A DNA stretch of 41,742 nucleotides from a virus: positions 1-41,742 of the IMG/VR virus record IMGVR_UViG_3300028175_000005. One strand, written 5' to 3'. The notes under the pieces were generated by a model. The model had not been told where the DNA came from. It saw nothing but the letters and a program-made list of their open reading frames with translations, and did no database searches. Position 1 is the stretch's first letter; each line of letters starts with the position of its first letter. Below, piece after piece: positions 16,470-23,864 of the stretch. A program made the position numbers and the translations under genes.

Positions 16470-16860
16470 AAGTACGAGGAGTAATTAACTTCGTATGGAA
16501 TTGACCGAATAATGGGTAGACTTTAGAAGCCCATAAGGTAATCCAAGATGAGTTCGTGGTGAATCTACAAAGCCGAATGGTTAAGTAGTTGAGACATCAA
16601 TCATCTAATGTACTTTCTGAAAACATAAAGAAGCAATTCTTTAGACCTTGTTTTGGGTAAGGGTAAAACTGAAATCCCAACTTGTGGCTGAATCAATCTA
16701 AACTCAGAGAGATAAGGCACTGACACAGAGATTGTACTCACTCCAATGAGATTAACCATCTTGAGGAGAATCATCGTAACTGATGGGTGTTAGGTACAAG
16801 GGCAATAAAATCTGAGCAGAAAGTTGTAGGTATGCAAATCCTACATTCCCTAAAATTTCC
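16470..16860 (+). ncRNA. Candidate large structured non-coding RNA
   Basis: This stretch has no ORF longer than about 15 codons and is visibly less AT-rich than its flanks. By eye it holds a non-crossing series of helices: 16473-16477/16491-16495; ATGGGT 16512-16517/GCCCAT 16529-16534; AGATGA 16546-16551/TCATCT 16601-16606, enclosing CTAC 16565-16568/GTAG 16585-16588 with an inner AGCC/GGTT; a 7-bp hairpin with a GCAA (GNRA) tetraloop, 16626-16643; TTGGG/CCCAA 16653-16680; CTCAGA 16703-16708/TCTGAG 16811-16816, enclosing TTGTAC 16732-16737/GTACAA 16794-16799, which in turn encloses CCATC/GATGG 16756-16786; and TGTAGG/CCTACA 16825-16845. A strong terminator follows at 16868. It lies between the tail-distal operon and gp32. 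Short helices can occur by chance, so the fold is a proposal. tRNA, tmRNA and RNase P signatures were not found; a giant phage RNA of the GOLLD/ROOL kind is possible. Confidence 0.6.
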
Positions 16861-16867
16861 AACTTAT

Positions 16868-16939
16868 AAAAAAAGGTTCTCACCGATTTTTAGTTTCCAC
16901 TTATGATAGACTTAAAAACGAAATGAACCTTTTTTTTTT
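16868..16939. terminator. Strong terminator after the ncRNA candidate
   Basis: AAAAAAAGGTTC (16868-16879) pairs over 12 bp with GAACCTTTTTTT (16925-16936), and the T-run continues to 16939. The loop can form a further stem between CGATTTTTAG and CTTAAAAACG. The A and T runs make it usable from both sides. Confidence 0.75.
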
Positions 16940-16979
16940 ATAAAAAACTTAAACTATATTACATTTTAGCAAATTTAGT

Positions 16980-16993
16980 TGATATATATTATT
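16980..16993 (+). promoter_or_regulatory. Candidate late promoter box before gp32
   Basis: TGATATATATTATT is an exact copy of the 14-mer at 10699-10712 and lies 61 bp before the gp32 start. It overlaps a TTGATA...TATCAA inverted repeat (16979-17000). Confidence 0.5.
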
Positions 16994-17054
16994 GTATCAA
17001 GGTTACACTTGATTGACAAATGAAAAATAAACATAAACAAATGGAGAATATGAA

Positions 17055-17828
17055 ATGGATTTAAACGCAATAAAAAAACGCCTCGGGCAGTTACAAACAA
17101 CTAACAATCGGACTTCCAGTCTTTGGAAACCACAACCAGGTAAAACTCAAATTCGTATCGTACCTTACTCATTCAATAAAGATAATCCTTTTATTGAATT
17201 GTTTTTTCACTACAATCTGAGCAATCGCTCTTATTTATCACCAATTTCTTTTGGTAGACCAGACCCTATTGAAGAGTTTGCTCAAAAACTAAAAGCAAGT
17301 GGCAATAAGGAAGATTATCAGTTATCACGTAAACTTGAAGCAAAGATGAGAACTTTTGCTCCAGTTATAGTTCGTGGTGAAGAATCGCAAGGTGTGAAGT
17401 TTTGGGGATTTGGAAAGACAGTTTATCAAGAACTTCTTTCAGTAATCGCAGACCCTGATTATGGTGATATTACAGACCCAATTAATGGTCGTGATATTTC
17501 GGTAGAGTTTATCTCAGCTGAGGAGAGTGGAGCAAGTTATCCAAAAACTAACATTCGCGTCAAACCTAATCAATCACCGATTTCTGATGAGCCTGATATA
17601 CTTGAAAAAGTAAAGAAACAACAGGACATTACAGAAATCTATCAAGAGTTATCATACGATGATATGACAGATATACTAAATACATGGTTAAACCCTGATG
17701 GTGATGCAACTGAAGAAGATTCAGAAGTATCAACAACAGCAAAAGCCGTTGGAGGAAATGTAGCTGAACTTGACAAATCTAAGGTAAGTAATACTGGTGA
17801 TGCTTTTGATGAGTTATTTAACTCGTAA
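17055..17828 (+). CDS. gp32: Single-stranded DNA-binding protein
   Basis: This 257-residue protein is the T4 gp32 equivalent, which coats single-stranded DNA during replication and recombination. It has the basic N-terminal cooperativity segment (LNAIKKRLGQLQ), an SLWKPQPGKTQIRIVPYSFN strand opening the OB-fold, FWGFGKTVYQELLSVIADPDYGDITDP near the centre, and an acidic, flexible C-terminus (ATEEDSEVS, then GDAFDELFNS) for protein partners. T4 gp32 binds zinc through His and Cys. Here the matching stretch reads SPISFGRPDPIEEFAQKL with no cysteine, and the whole protein lacks Cys, so the zinc site is lost. T4 gp32 has 301 residues. A GGAG ribosome-binding site precedes it and uvsX follows. Confidence 0.88.
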   Translation: MDLNAIKKRLGQLQTTNNRTSSLWKPQPGKTQIRIVPYSFNKDNPFIELFFHYNLSNRSYLSPISFGRPDPIEEFAQKLKASGNKEDYQLSRKLEAKMRTFAPVIVRGEESQGVKFWGFGKTVYQELLSVIADPDYGDITDPINGRDISVEFISAEESGASYPKTNIRVKPNQSPISDEPDILEKVKKQQDITEIYQELSYDDMTDILNTWLNPDGDATEEDSEVSTTAKAVGGNVAELDKSKVSNTGDAFDELFNS

Positions 17829-17840
17829 ATAAAAACCCCC

Positions 17841-17908
17841 GTTAATGTGTGGCAACATACAACAAAAGTAGAGATGGGTGTTATTGTATTCCCTAACTAC
17901 ACATTAAC
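17841..17908 (+). other. Long-loop inverted repeat between gp32 and uvsX
   Basis: GTTAATGTGT (17841-17850) is perfectly complementary to ACACATTAAC (17899-17908). The 48-nt loop has further partial pairing (AACATACAACA with TGTTATTGTATT). The 3' arm lies just before the uvsX ribosome-binding site AAGGAG (17918-17923). It could be an RNA control element of uvsX translation or a processing site; no T-run is present, so it is not an intrinsic terminator. Confidence 0.55.
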
Positions 17909-17928
17909 AATTTGATAAGGAGAAATGA

Positions 17929-19029
17929 ATGTCATCAGTACACGATGTATTGGCCGATACTTTGGCCGACAGTTTAAATAAGAAATTTAAAGATAATAAA
18001 GTAGCATACTTTCTGGATGGTACAGATAATACACCTACGGATATCACAGATTTTATCTCAACAGGTAGTTCTATGTTAGATTTGGCTATATCAAATAGAC
18101 CAAATGGTGGAATTGCAGTTGGAAGAATTACAGAAATCAATGGATTAGAATCAAGTGGAAAATCTCTACTTGGTGCACACATCTTAGCAGAAACTCAAAA
18201 GAAAGGTGGGGTTGCAGTTTATATAGATACTGAAACTTCAGTTTCTCAAGAGTTTATGGAAGTGATTGGAATTGATATGGGTAAGATGTTATATCTACAC
18301 TTAGAGACAGTAGAAGATATATTTGAAGCGATTGTAGAAATTATAACTAAAGTTAGGGAATCAGATAAAGATAGATTAGTAACTATTATGGTTGATTCAC
18401 TCGCTGCAGCTACTACGAAAGTAGAGTTGGAAGCAGATTTTGATAAAGATGGTTGGGCAACTGCAAAAGCAATCATTATATCAAAAGCATTGAGAAAGAT
18501 TACTCAAATGGTTGGTAGACAACGAGTGGCACTTGTGTTTACTAATCAATTAAGACAAAAACTCGGAGTAATGTTCGGAGACCCTTGGACAACAAGTGGT
18601 GGGAAAGCATTACCATTCCACGCTTCAACAAGAATTAGGTTGAAGAACATGGGACAAATTAAAGATACAGCAAAAAATGTATTAGGTATGAAGTGTAGAG
18701 CACAGATTGTGAAAAACAGACTTGGGCCACCTTTAAGACATACAGATTATCATATGTACTTTGATAGGGGTATTGATAACTACGGAGCTTGGTTGACTGT
18801 TCTAAAAGAACATAAGTTGATTAAATCAGCTGGTGCGTGGTACACTCTTACAGACCAAAATGGTAAAGACCATAAGTTTTTATCTAAGGATTGGGAAGAG
18901 TTAATTACCAAAGATGATGAGTTGAAAGACTATGTCTATGGTATCATTTGTGATAAGGTTATATTAAAATACAAAGAAAAACTTGGTATTGATGATGTAG
19001 AGTTCACAGATGAGGTCTTAGGTGATTAA
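17929..19029 (+). CDS. uvsX: RecA/UvsX-family recombinase
   Basis: This 366-residue strand-exchange ATPase is the T4 UvsX counterpart, acting with gp32 in recombination-dependent replication. Walker A is GLESSGKS at residues 72-79, followed by VAVYIDTETSVSQEF. The Walker B-type strand is LVTIMVDSLAAATTK, and VFTNQLRQKLGVMFGDPWTT with GGKALPFHASTRIRL matches the RecA loop L2 and following strand. AAGGAG gives a clear ribosome-binding site 5 bases before the ATG. Its last 8 bp overlap the next gene. It appears intact and of normal family length. Confidence 0.9.
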   Translation: MSSVHDVLADTLADSLNKKFKDNKVAYFLDGTDNTPTDITDFISTGSSMLDLAISNRPNGGIAVGRITEINGLESSGKSLLGAHILAETQKKGGVAVYIDTETSVSQEFMEVIGIDMGKMLYLHLETVEDIFEAIVEIITKVRESDKDRLVTIMVDSLAAATTKVELEADFDKDGWATAKAIIISKALRKITQMVGRQRVALVFTNQLRQKLGVMFGDPWTTSGGKALPFHASTRIRLKNMGQIKDTAKNVLGMKCRAQIVKNRLGPPLRHTDYHMYFDRGIDNYGAWLTVLKEHKLIKSAGAWYTLTDQNGKDHKFLSKDWEELITKDDELKDYVYGIICDKVILKYKEKLGIDDVEFTDEVLGD

Positions 19030-20086
19030 TCAAAAACACTTATCTATACTCGAAGAAATAAAAAAATCTGGCGGAAAGGTTGATGGTGGAGAACCAAATG
19101 ACTCGGTTTTATTGATTGATGGTTTAAACACTTTTATTAGAGTGTTTACCGCAGTACCTACTACTAATGAGGATGGGGTTCACATTGGTGGAATAGTAGG
19201 TTTTTTAAGGTCAATTGGATTCGCTATTAATATGGTAAGACCCACAAGAACTATCATAGTATTTGATGGTAAAGGTGGGTCTAACCGCCGTAGAAAAATA
19301 TTTCCAGAGTATAAGGCAGGAAGAAAGATGTCTCTTCGGTTGAATAGAACAGATGGAATATCTTTAACTCGTGCAGATGAACATAAAATGATGATTGCTC
19401 AATTAAATAGAGTAATCGAGTATTTAGAACTATTACCTTTAACTATTACTACTGCTGAAAACATAGAAGCAGATGATGTGATTGGTTATTCAGCAAAACA
19501 TGTCTTTAAGGATAAGGTTACTATAATGTCAACCGATAAAGATTTCTTACAATTGGTGGATGATAGAATTTCAGTTTGGTCACCTACTAAGAAGAAGATG
19601 TATGACCAAGAAAAAATATTGGAAGAATATGGCATAAGTTCCACAAACTTTTTATTATTTAGAACAATGGATGGTGATAAATCGGATGGGATACCTGGTA
19701 TTAAGGGTGCTGGAATAAAAACCCTTTTAAAGTTATTTCCTTGGCTTGAATCCCCCCATAAGTTTACAATAGAAGATGTTCTGAAAAGTGCAGAATCTAA
19801 AAAGAAACAATTTAAATTATGTGAAGTAATTACTAATTCTTCAGACCAATTACTCTTGAATAAGAAACTGATGGATTTAGATGAGATAAACATATCTGGA
19901 AGTAGTAAGTTAAAAATACAAGAGATATGTGGGAATCCTATACAGCGTTTAGTGAAACATATATTTCAAAAGAAATTTTTGGAAGATAAATTGTACACGG
20001 CGTTACCTAATTTAGATAGTTGGTTACACACAACATTTAATAGATTAAATTTTATGGCAGAGAAAACACATGGGACGAAAACGTAA
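19022..20086 (+). CDS. 5'-3' exonuclease / RNase H-type flap nuclease
   Basis: This 354-residue protein has the T4 RNase H / FEN-type 5' nuclease layout, which removes RNA primers and flaps. Visible landmarks are SVLLIDGLNTFIRVF (first metal-binding Asp), IIVFDGKGGSNRRRKIFPEYKAGR (the arch region), ENIEADDVIGYSAKH (acidic cluster), IMSTDKDFLQLV (second acidic cluster), and the helix-hairpin-helix region DGDKSDGIPGIKGAGIKTLLKLF. All the metal-ligand clusters are present, so it looks active. It starts with GTG overlapping the uvsX stop, indicating coupling. T4 RNase H (rnh) has 305 residues. Confidence 0.85.
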   Translation: MINQKHLSILEEIKKSGGKVDGGEPNDSVLLIDGLNTFIRVFTAVPTTNEDGVHIGGIVGFLRSIGFAINMVRPTRTIIVFDGKGGSNRRRKIFPEYKAGRKMSLRLNRTDGISLTRADEHKMMIAQLNRVIEYLELLPLTITTAENIEADDVIGYSAKHVFKDKVTIMSTDKDFLQLVDDRISVWSPTKKKMYDQEKILEEYGISSTNFLLFRTMDGDKSDGIPGIKGAGIKTLLKLFPWLESPHKFTIEDVLKSAESKKKQFKLCEVITNSSDQLLLNKKLMDLDEINISGSSKLKIQEICGNPIQRLVKHIFQKKFLEDKLYTALPNLDSWLHTTFNRLNFMAEKTHGTKT

Positions 20087-20258
20087 ATACCATACCGATA
20101 AAGAACGTCAGGATGCTCAACGAAAGTGGCAGATGGAACATTATATGCGTAATGCTGAAGATTTAAAAGCAAAAGCACGACAAAGGTATCGTGATAAGAA
20201 AAGAAAAGAATTTTATGATAAAAAAGTCCAAGATTTGTACACGAATCTGGATACTTAA
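20070..20258 (+). CDS. Small, highly basic hypothetical protein
   Basis: This 62-residue protein overlaps the end of the 5' nuclease gene by 17 bp and ends 11 bp before the helicase start. It begins GRKRKYHTDKERQDAQRKWQ and contains MRNAEDLKAKARQRYRDKKR. The alternation of Arg/Lys with aromatic residues in long helices, and the Y...RN...RxRY pattern, are typical of small basic phage proteins that may bind nucleic acid; no family was recognised. Its placement between two replication genes makes translation plausible, although no strong ribosome-binding site precedes the ATG. Confidence 0.5.
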   Translation: MGRKRKYHTDKERQDAQRKWQMEHYMRNAEDLKAKARQRYRDKKRKEFYDKKVQDLYTNLDT

Positions 20259-20269
20259 TATAGGTTATA

Positions 20270-21631
20270 ATGAGCGAAAATTTAATACAATATGGAACAT
20301 CGTTCCAGTCAAAAATAATTACAAGTTTATTACTTGATAGTAAATTTACAAAACAAATTATAGAAATATTAGAAGTAAGTTATTTTGATACGGATTCTAA
20401 TAAATATCTGATAAAATCTATCAAAGAATATTTTGTTAAATACAAAACACCACCAACAATGGAAGCAGTTAAGGTTATACTGGAAGAGGTAGATAATCCT
20501 ACATTAAAAACCACAATTGTTGATTCATTACGAAATGCTTGGAATTATAGAGAAGCAACAGATTTACCATTTGTTCAAGAACAAACATTAGAGTTTTGTA
20601 AGAATCAAGTTGTTAAGGGTGCGATTATGCAATCAGTTGAATTATTAGAATCTCATCGATATGATGAAATCAAAGGTATAATTGACAAAGCAATGACTGC
20701 TGGTATGGAAAGGGATATCGGACACGAATACATTACTGGTTTTGAAGAGAGAATGAGTCAACAAGCGAGAATAGTTATGCCAACCGCATGGGATAGTGTT
20801 AATGATTTGATGGATGGTGGTTTAGCAGGTGGAGAGCTTGGAGTGATTGTTGCCCCTGCTGGTATCGGTAAATCTTGGACACTACAGGCAATTGGTGCTC
20901 ATGCAGTTAAACAAGGTAAGACCGTAATTCACTATACATTAGAGTTAAATGCTCAGTATGTTGGGTTACGATATGATACAATTGTTAGTGGACAACCAAC
21001 GGGTAACTTACAATATTATAAAGAAGAAGTGCAGAAAGCAATTGATAAATTAAAAGGTAACTTAATTATCAAGTATTGGCCAACGAGAACTGCAAGTGTA
21101 AATTCAATCGTAGCACATTTACAACAATGTGAATTGCAAGGTATAAAACCAGATATGGTTATTGTGGATTATGCAGATATTATGAAATCAACATCTAACT
21201 TCACAGAAAAAAGACATCAAATTGGACACGTTTATGAAGAACTAAGAGGTATGGCAGGAGAGTTTGATATTCCAGTATGGACTGCATCGCAAGCAAATCG
21301 TTCTGCGTTAGAAGAAGATGTTATTGATGCATCAAAAGTTAGTGAGGACTATAGCAAGGTGATGACATCAGATTTTGTAATGAGTATGAGTAGAAAAGTA
21401 GAAGATAAGATAGCAAATACAGGTAGATTCCACGTTATTAAAAATAGATTTGGGCCTGATGGAATTACATTTCCAGCAACCATCAATACCAATACAGGTT
21501 TCATACAAATCTACGAAACCAGCTCACAAGGTGGAAAAGAGGCCCAAGGTAAAATGAATAATGCAGATGAGTATCTACGTAAAACCTTGGCACAAAAGAA
21601 AAAAGATTTTGATGGTGAAGGGTTTGAATAA
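20270..21631 (+). CDS. gp41: Replicative DNA helicase, DnaB/gp41 type
   Basis: This 453-residue hexameric helicase unwinds DNA ahead of the fork. The N-terminal domain (about residues 1-150) is helical, as in DnaB-like proteins (KTPPTMEAVKVILEEV). The RecA-like motor starts with GGLAGGELGVIVAPAGIGKS, Walker A at about 195-202, followed by VIHYTLELNAQYVGLRYDTI, the Walker B strand PDMVIVDYADIM, the sensor segment VWTASQANRSAL, and the C-terminal FHVIKNRFGPDG arginine-finger region. The T4 gp41 length is 475. No primase gene (gp61) is seen in the window. Between its stop and the reductase lie about 125 bp of AT-rich sequence with a 12-bp palindrome, TAGTATATACTA (21691-21702). Confidence 0.88.
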   Translation: MSENLIQYGTSFQSKIITSLLLDSKFTKQIIEILEVSYFDTDSNKYLIKSIKEYFVKYKTPPTMEAVKVILEEVDNPTLKTTIVDSLRNAWNYREATDLPFVQEQTLEFCKNQVVKGAIMQSVELLESHRYDEIKGIIDKAMTAGMERDIGHEYITGFEERMSQQARIVMPTAWDSVNDLMDGGLAGGELGVIVAPAGIGKSWTLQAIGAHAVKQGKTVIHYTLELNAQYVGLRYDTIVSGQPTGNLQYYKEEVQKAIDKLKGNLIIKYWPTRTASVNSIVAHLQQCELQGIKPDMVIVDYADIMKSTSNFTEKRHQIGHVYEELRGMAGEFDIPVWTASQANRSALEEDVIDASKVSEDYSKVMTSDFVMSMSRKVEDKIANTGRFHVIKNRFGPDGITFPATINTNTGFIQIYETSSQGGKEAQGKMNNADEYLRKTLAQKKKDFDGEGFE

Positions 21632-21758
21632 AACTTCCAAAAAAATTCAAAGAAAAAATTAAATAATTCAAAAATAATGGTGTATTTAAGTAGTATATAC
21701 TATATGTATTATGGGTATAAGAAAATAAAAGAAAAGACAAAAAATGGAGAGTTTTAAA

Positions 21759-23780
21759 ATGGGTACGCATAAGTTTAAATTATCAGAAAATTTTATTAAT
21801 AAGTATAAAAGAAAGAAACCGCCTTTTGGTTTCAATGGGTTGGGTGAATTAGTTTATATGAGAACGTATTCACGTATTAAAGAAGATGGGAAAAACGAGA
21901 GATGGTGGGAAACCGTCAAAAGAGTTGTAGAGGGAACTTATACAATGCAAATGAATTGGATTGAATCTCACCAATTAGGTTGGAATCCATGGCAAGCACA
22001 AAAATCAGCACAAGATATGTACGAAAGAATCTTTACAATGAAGTTCTTACCACCAGGTCGTGGTTTATGGGCGATGGGAACAGCAATCACAGAAGAAAAG
22101 GGTTTGTATGCAGCACTAAACAATTGTGCATTCGTATCCACTAAAACAATCAAAGAAGATTACGCAAAACCATTTTGTTTCCTTATGGATGCTTCAATGT
22201 TAGGTGTTGGAGTAGGATTTGATACTAAAGGTGCTGGAGAGATAGATATTAAAGGTATTGATATCAAACGAGATGAACAAAACTTTCAAATACCAGATAC
22301 TCGTGAGGGTTGGGTAGAATCATTACAACTTTTATTAGAAAGTTATTTTCACGGACAGGGAGAAGTTGTATTTGATTATAGTTTAGTCAGATTAGCAGGT
22401 GAACCAATCAAAGGTTTTGGTGGAGTAAGTTCAGGTCCTGAACCACTAATGGAAGTACACGAGACTGTTAGAGAAACATTAGAAGCTAATAGTGGAAAAC
22501 CAATAACAATCACAACAATCGTAGATATTATGAATTTAATCGGTAAGTGTGTAGTGGCAGGAAATGTTAGAAGAACTGCTGAGATTGTATTTGGAGACCC
22601 TAATTCAGAAGAATACTTAGATTTAAAGAATTATAAAGTAAATCCACACAGAGAACAATATGGTTGGACGTCTAATAATTCAATATTTGCAGAACTCGGT
22701 ATGGATTATACAGAGGCATCAAAAAGAATTAATGATAATGGTGAGCCTGGATTTGCGTGGTTAGACAACATGAGAAAATACTCTCGTATGAAGAATGGTG
22801 GAGATGATAAAGACCATAGAGTTGCGGGTGGTAATCCTTGTTTAGAACAATCATTAGAAAGTTATGAATTATGTTGTTTAGTGGAAACATTCCCAAACAA
22901 TCACGACTCATTAGAGGATTATAAAAGAACTTTAAAATATGCATATTTGTATGCAAAAACTGTAACACTTGGTAGAACTCATTGGAGTGATACAAATAGA
23001 GTTATGTTGAGAAACAGAAGAATTGGATGTAGTGTGAGTGGAATTGCTCAGTTCATAACTAATCGTGGATTACACGAGTTAAAGACTTGGTTGGAAGATG
23101 GATATGATACCATACAAGAGTGGGATAAAATGTATTCAGATTGGTTTGCAGTACCAAAATCAATTAAGACTACAAGTGTTAAACCAAGTGGGACAGTATC
23201 ACTATTAGCAGGTTCAACACCTGGATTACATTATCCAGAATCAAGATTCTATACAAGAAGAATTAGAGTATCGAAACATTCAGATTTGTTAGAACCTTTG
23301 AAAAAGGCAGGATATAAAGTAGAACCTGCGTTTGGTTCAGAGGATACCACTATGGTTGTTGAAGTTCCTGTCGATGTAGGAGAGGGAATTAGAACAGTCG
23401 GAGAGTTATCCATATGGGAACAATTCTCATTAGCAGCATTTATGCAAAGACATTGGGCTGATAATCAAGTAAGTTGTACGGTCACATTTAATCCTGAAAC
23501 AGAGGGAGAAATGATACCACAAGTATTAAACTATTACCAATATCATTTGAAGGGTATTTCATTACTACCAAGACATGATTATGGAGCATACAAACAAATG
23601 CCATATGAAGCAATTGATGAAAACCAATATAATAAAGATGTTAAGAAATTAGGTAAACTAAACTTTGGTGTAATCAAAGCAGAAGAAGCTAATGTAGAGA
23701 AGTTTTGTGATGGTGATTTTTGTGATATAGAAATCACACCTACGACTGGTGATAATGATGACCAAGATTACGCAAACTAA
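21759..23780 (+). CDS. nrdJ: Class II (adenosylcobalamin-dependent) ribonucleotide reductase
   Basis: This is a monomeric class II reductase of the Lactobacillus leichmannii type, which makes deoxynucleotides using coenzyme B12 and works with or without oxygen. With this start it has 673 residues. The key cysteines keep the family spacing: Cys123 in NNCAFVST, Cys361 in NPCLEQSL (radical site) and Cys372 eleven residues later, and the C-terminal CDGDFC pair at 650/655. PFGFNGLGELVYMRTYSRIK at the N-terminus is also typical. ATG 21759 is preferred over ATG 21744 because GGAGAG lies between them at 7-bp spacing, just before 21759. A hairpin follows the stop codon. T4-type phages often carry class I NrdA/B instead, so this points to a B12-using host or environment. 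Confidence 0.92.
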   Translation: MGTHKFKLSENFINKYKRKKPPFGFNGLGELVYMRTYSRIKEDGKNERWWETVKRVVEGTYTMQMNWIESHQLGWNPWQAQKSAQDMYERIFTMKFLPPGRGLWAMGTAITEEKGLYAALNNCAFVSTKTIKEDYAKPFCFLMDASMLGVGVGFDTKGAGEIDIKGIDIKRDEQNFQIPDTREGWVESLQLLLESYFHGQGEVVFDYSLVRLAGEPIKGFGGVSSGPEPLMEVHETVRETLEANSGKPITITTIVDIMNLIGKCVVAGNVRRTAEIVFGDPNSEEYLDLKNYKVNPHREQYGWTSNNSIFAELGMDYTEASKRINDNGEPGFAWLDNMRKYSRMKNGGDDKDHRVAGGNPCLEQSLESYELCCLVETFPNNHDSLEDYKRTLKYAYLYAKTVTLGRTHWSDTNRVMLRNRRIGCSVSGIAQFITNRGLHELKTWLEDGYDTIQEWDKMYSDWFAVPKSIKTTSVKPSGTVSLLAGSTPGLHYPESRFYTRRIRVSKHSDLLEPLKKAGYKVEPAFGSEDTTMVVEVPVDVGEGIRTVGELSIWEQFSLAAFMQRHWADNQVSCTVTFNPETEGEMIPQVLNYYQYHLKGISLLPRHDYGAYKQMPYEAIDENQYNKDVKKLGKLNFGVIKAEEANVEKFCDGDFCDIEITPTTGDNDDQDYAN

Positions 23781-23783
23781 ATA

Positions 23784-23805
23784 TGTGTATGATTTCACAT
23801 ACACA
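23784..23805. other. Hairpin between nrdJ and the TonB-dependent receptor gene
   Basis: TGTGTATG (23784-23791) pairs with CATACACA (23798-23805) over 8 bp with a 6-nt loop. No T-run follows. A TTGACA at 23811-23816 lies 18 bp before TCTTAA, at best a degenerate copy of the window's sigma70-like promoter. The 84-bp gap is too short for a full cobalamin riboswitch. Confidence 0.45.
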
Positions 23806-23864
23806 GGCAGTTGACACACCTGGTAAAAAATGTGTCTTAACAAAACAAACAGAGGAGACGATTT

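Noticed and set aside
16449-16478. TTGACA as a -35 box for the ncRNA candidate
   Set aside because: The positions 17-18 bp downstream read GTACGA/TACGAG, not a -10 box.
16565-16588. tRNA D-arm-like segment (GCCGAATGGTTAAG) inside the gene-free region
   Set aside because: No acceptor stem at tRNA distance and no T-arm sequence follow, so it was kept as a helix of the ncRNA candidate and not called a tRNA.
23781-23864. Cobalamin riboswitch before the TonB-dependent receptor
   Set aside because: The gap is 84 bp and contains only a simple hairpin; a cobalamin riboswitch is roughly 200 nt and its conserved core was not seen.
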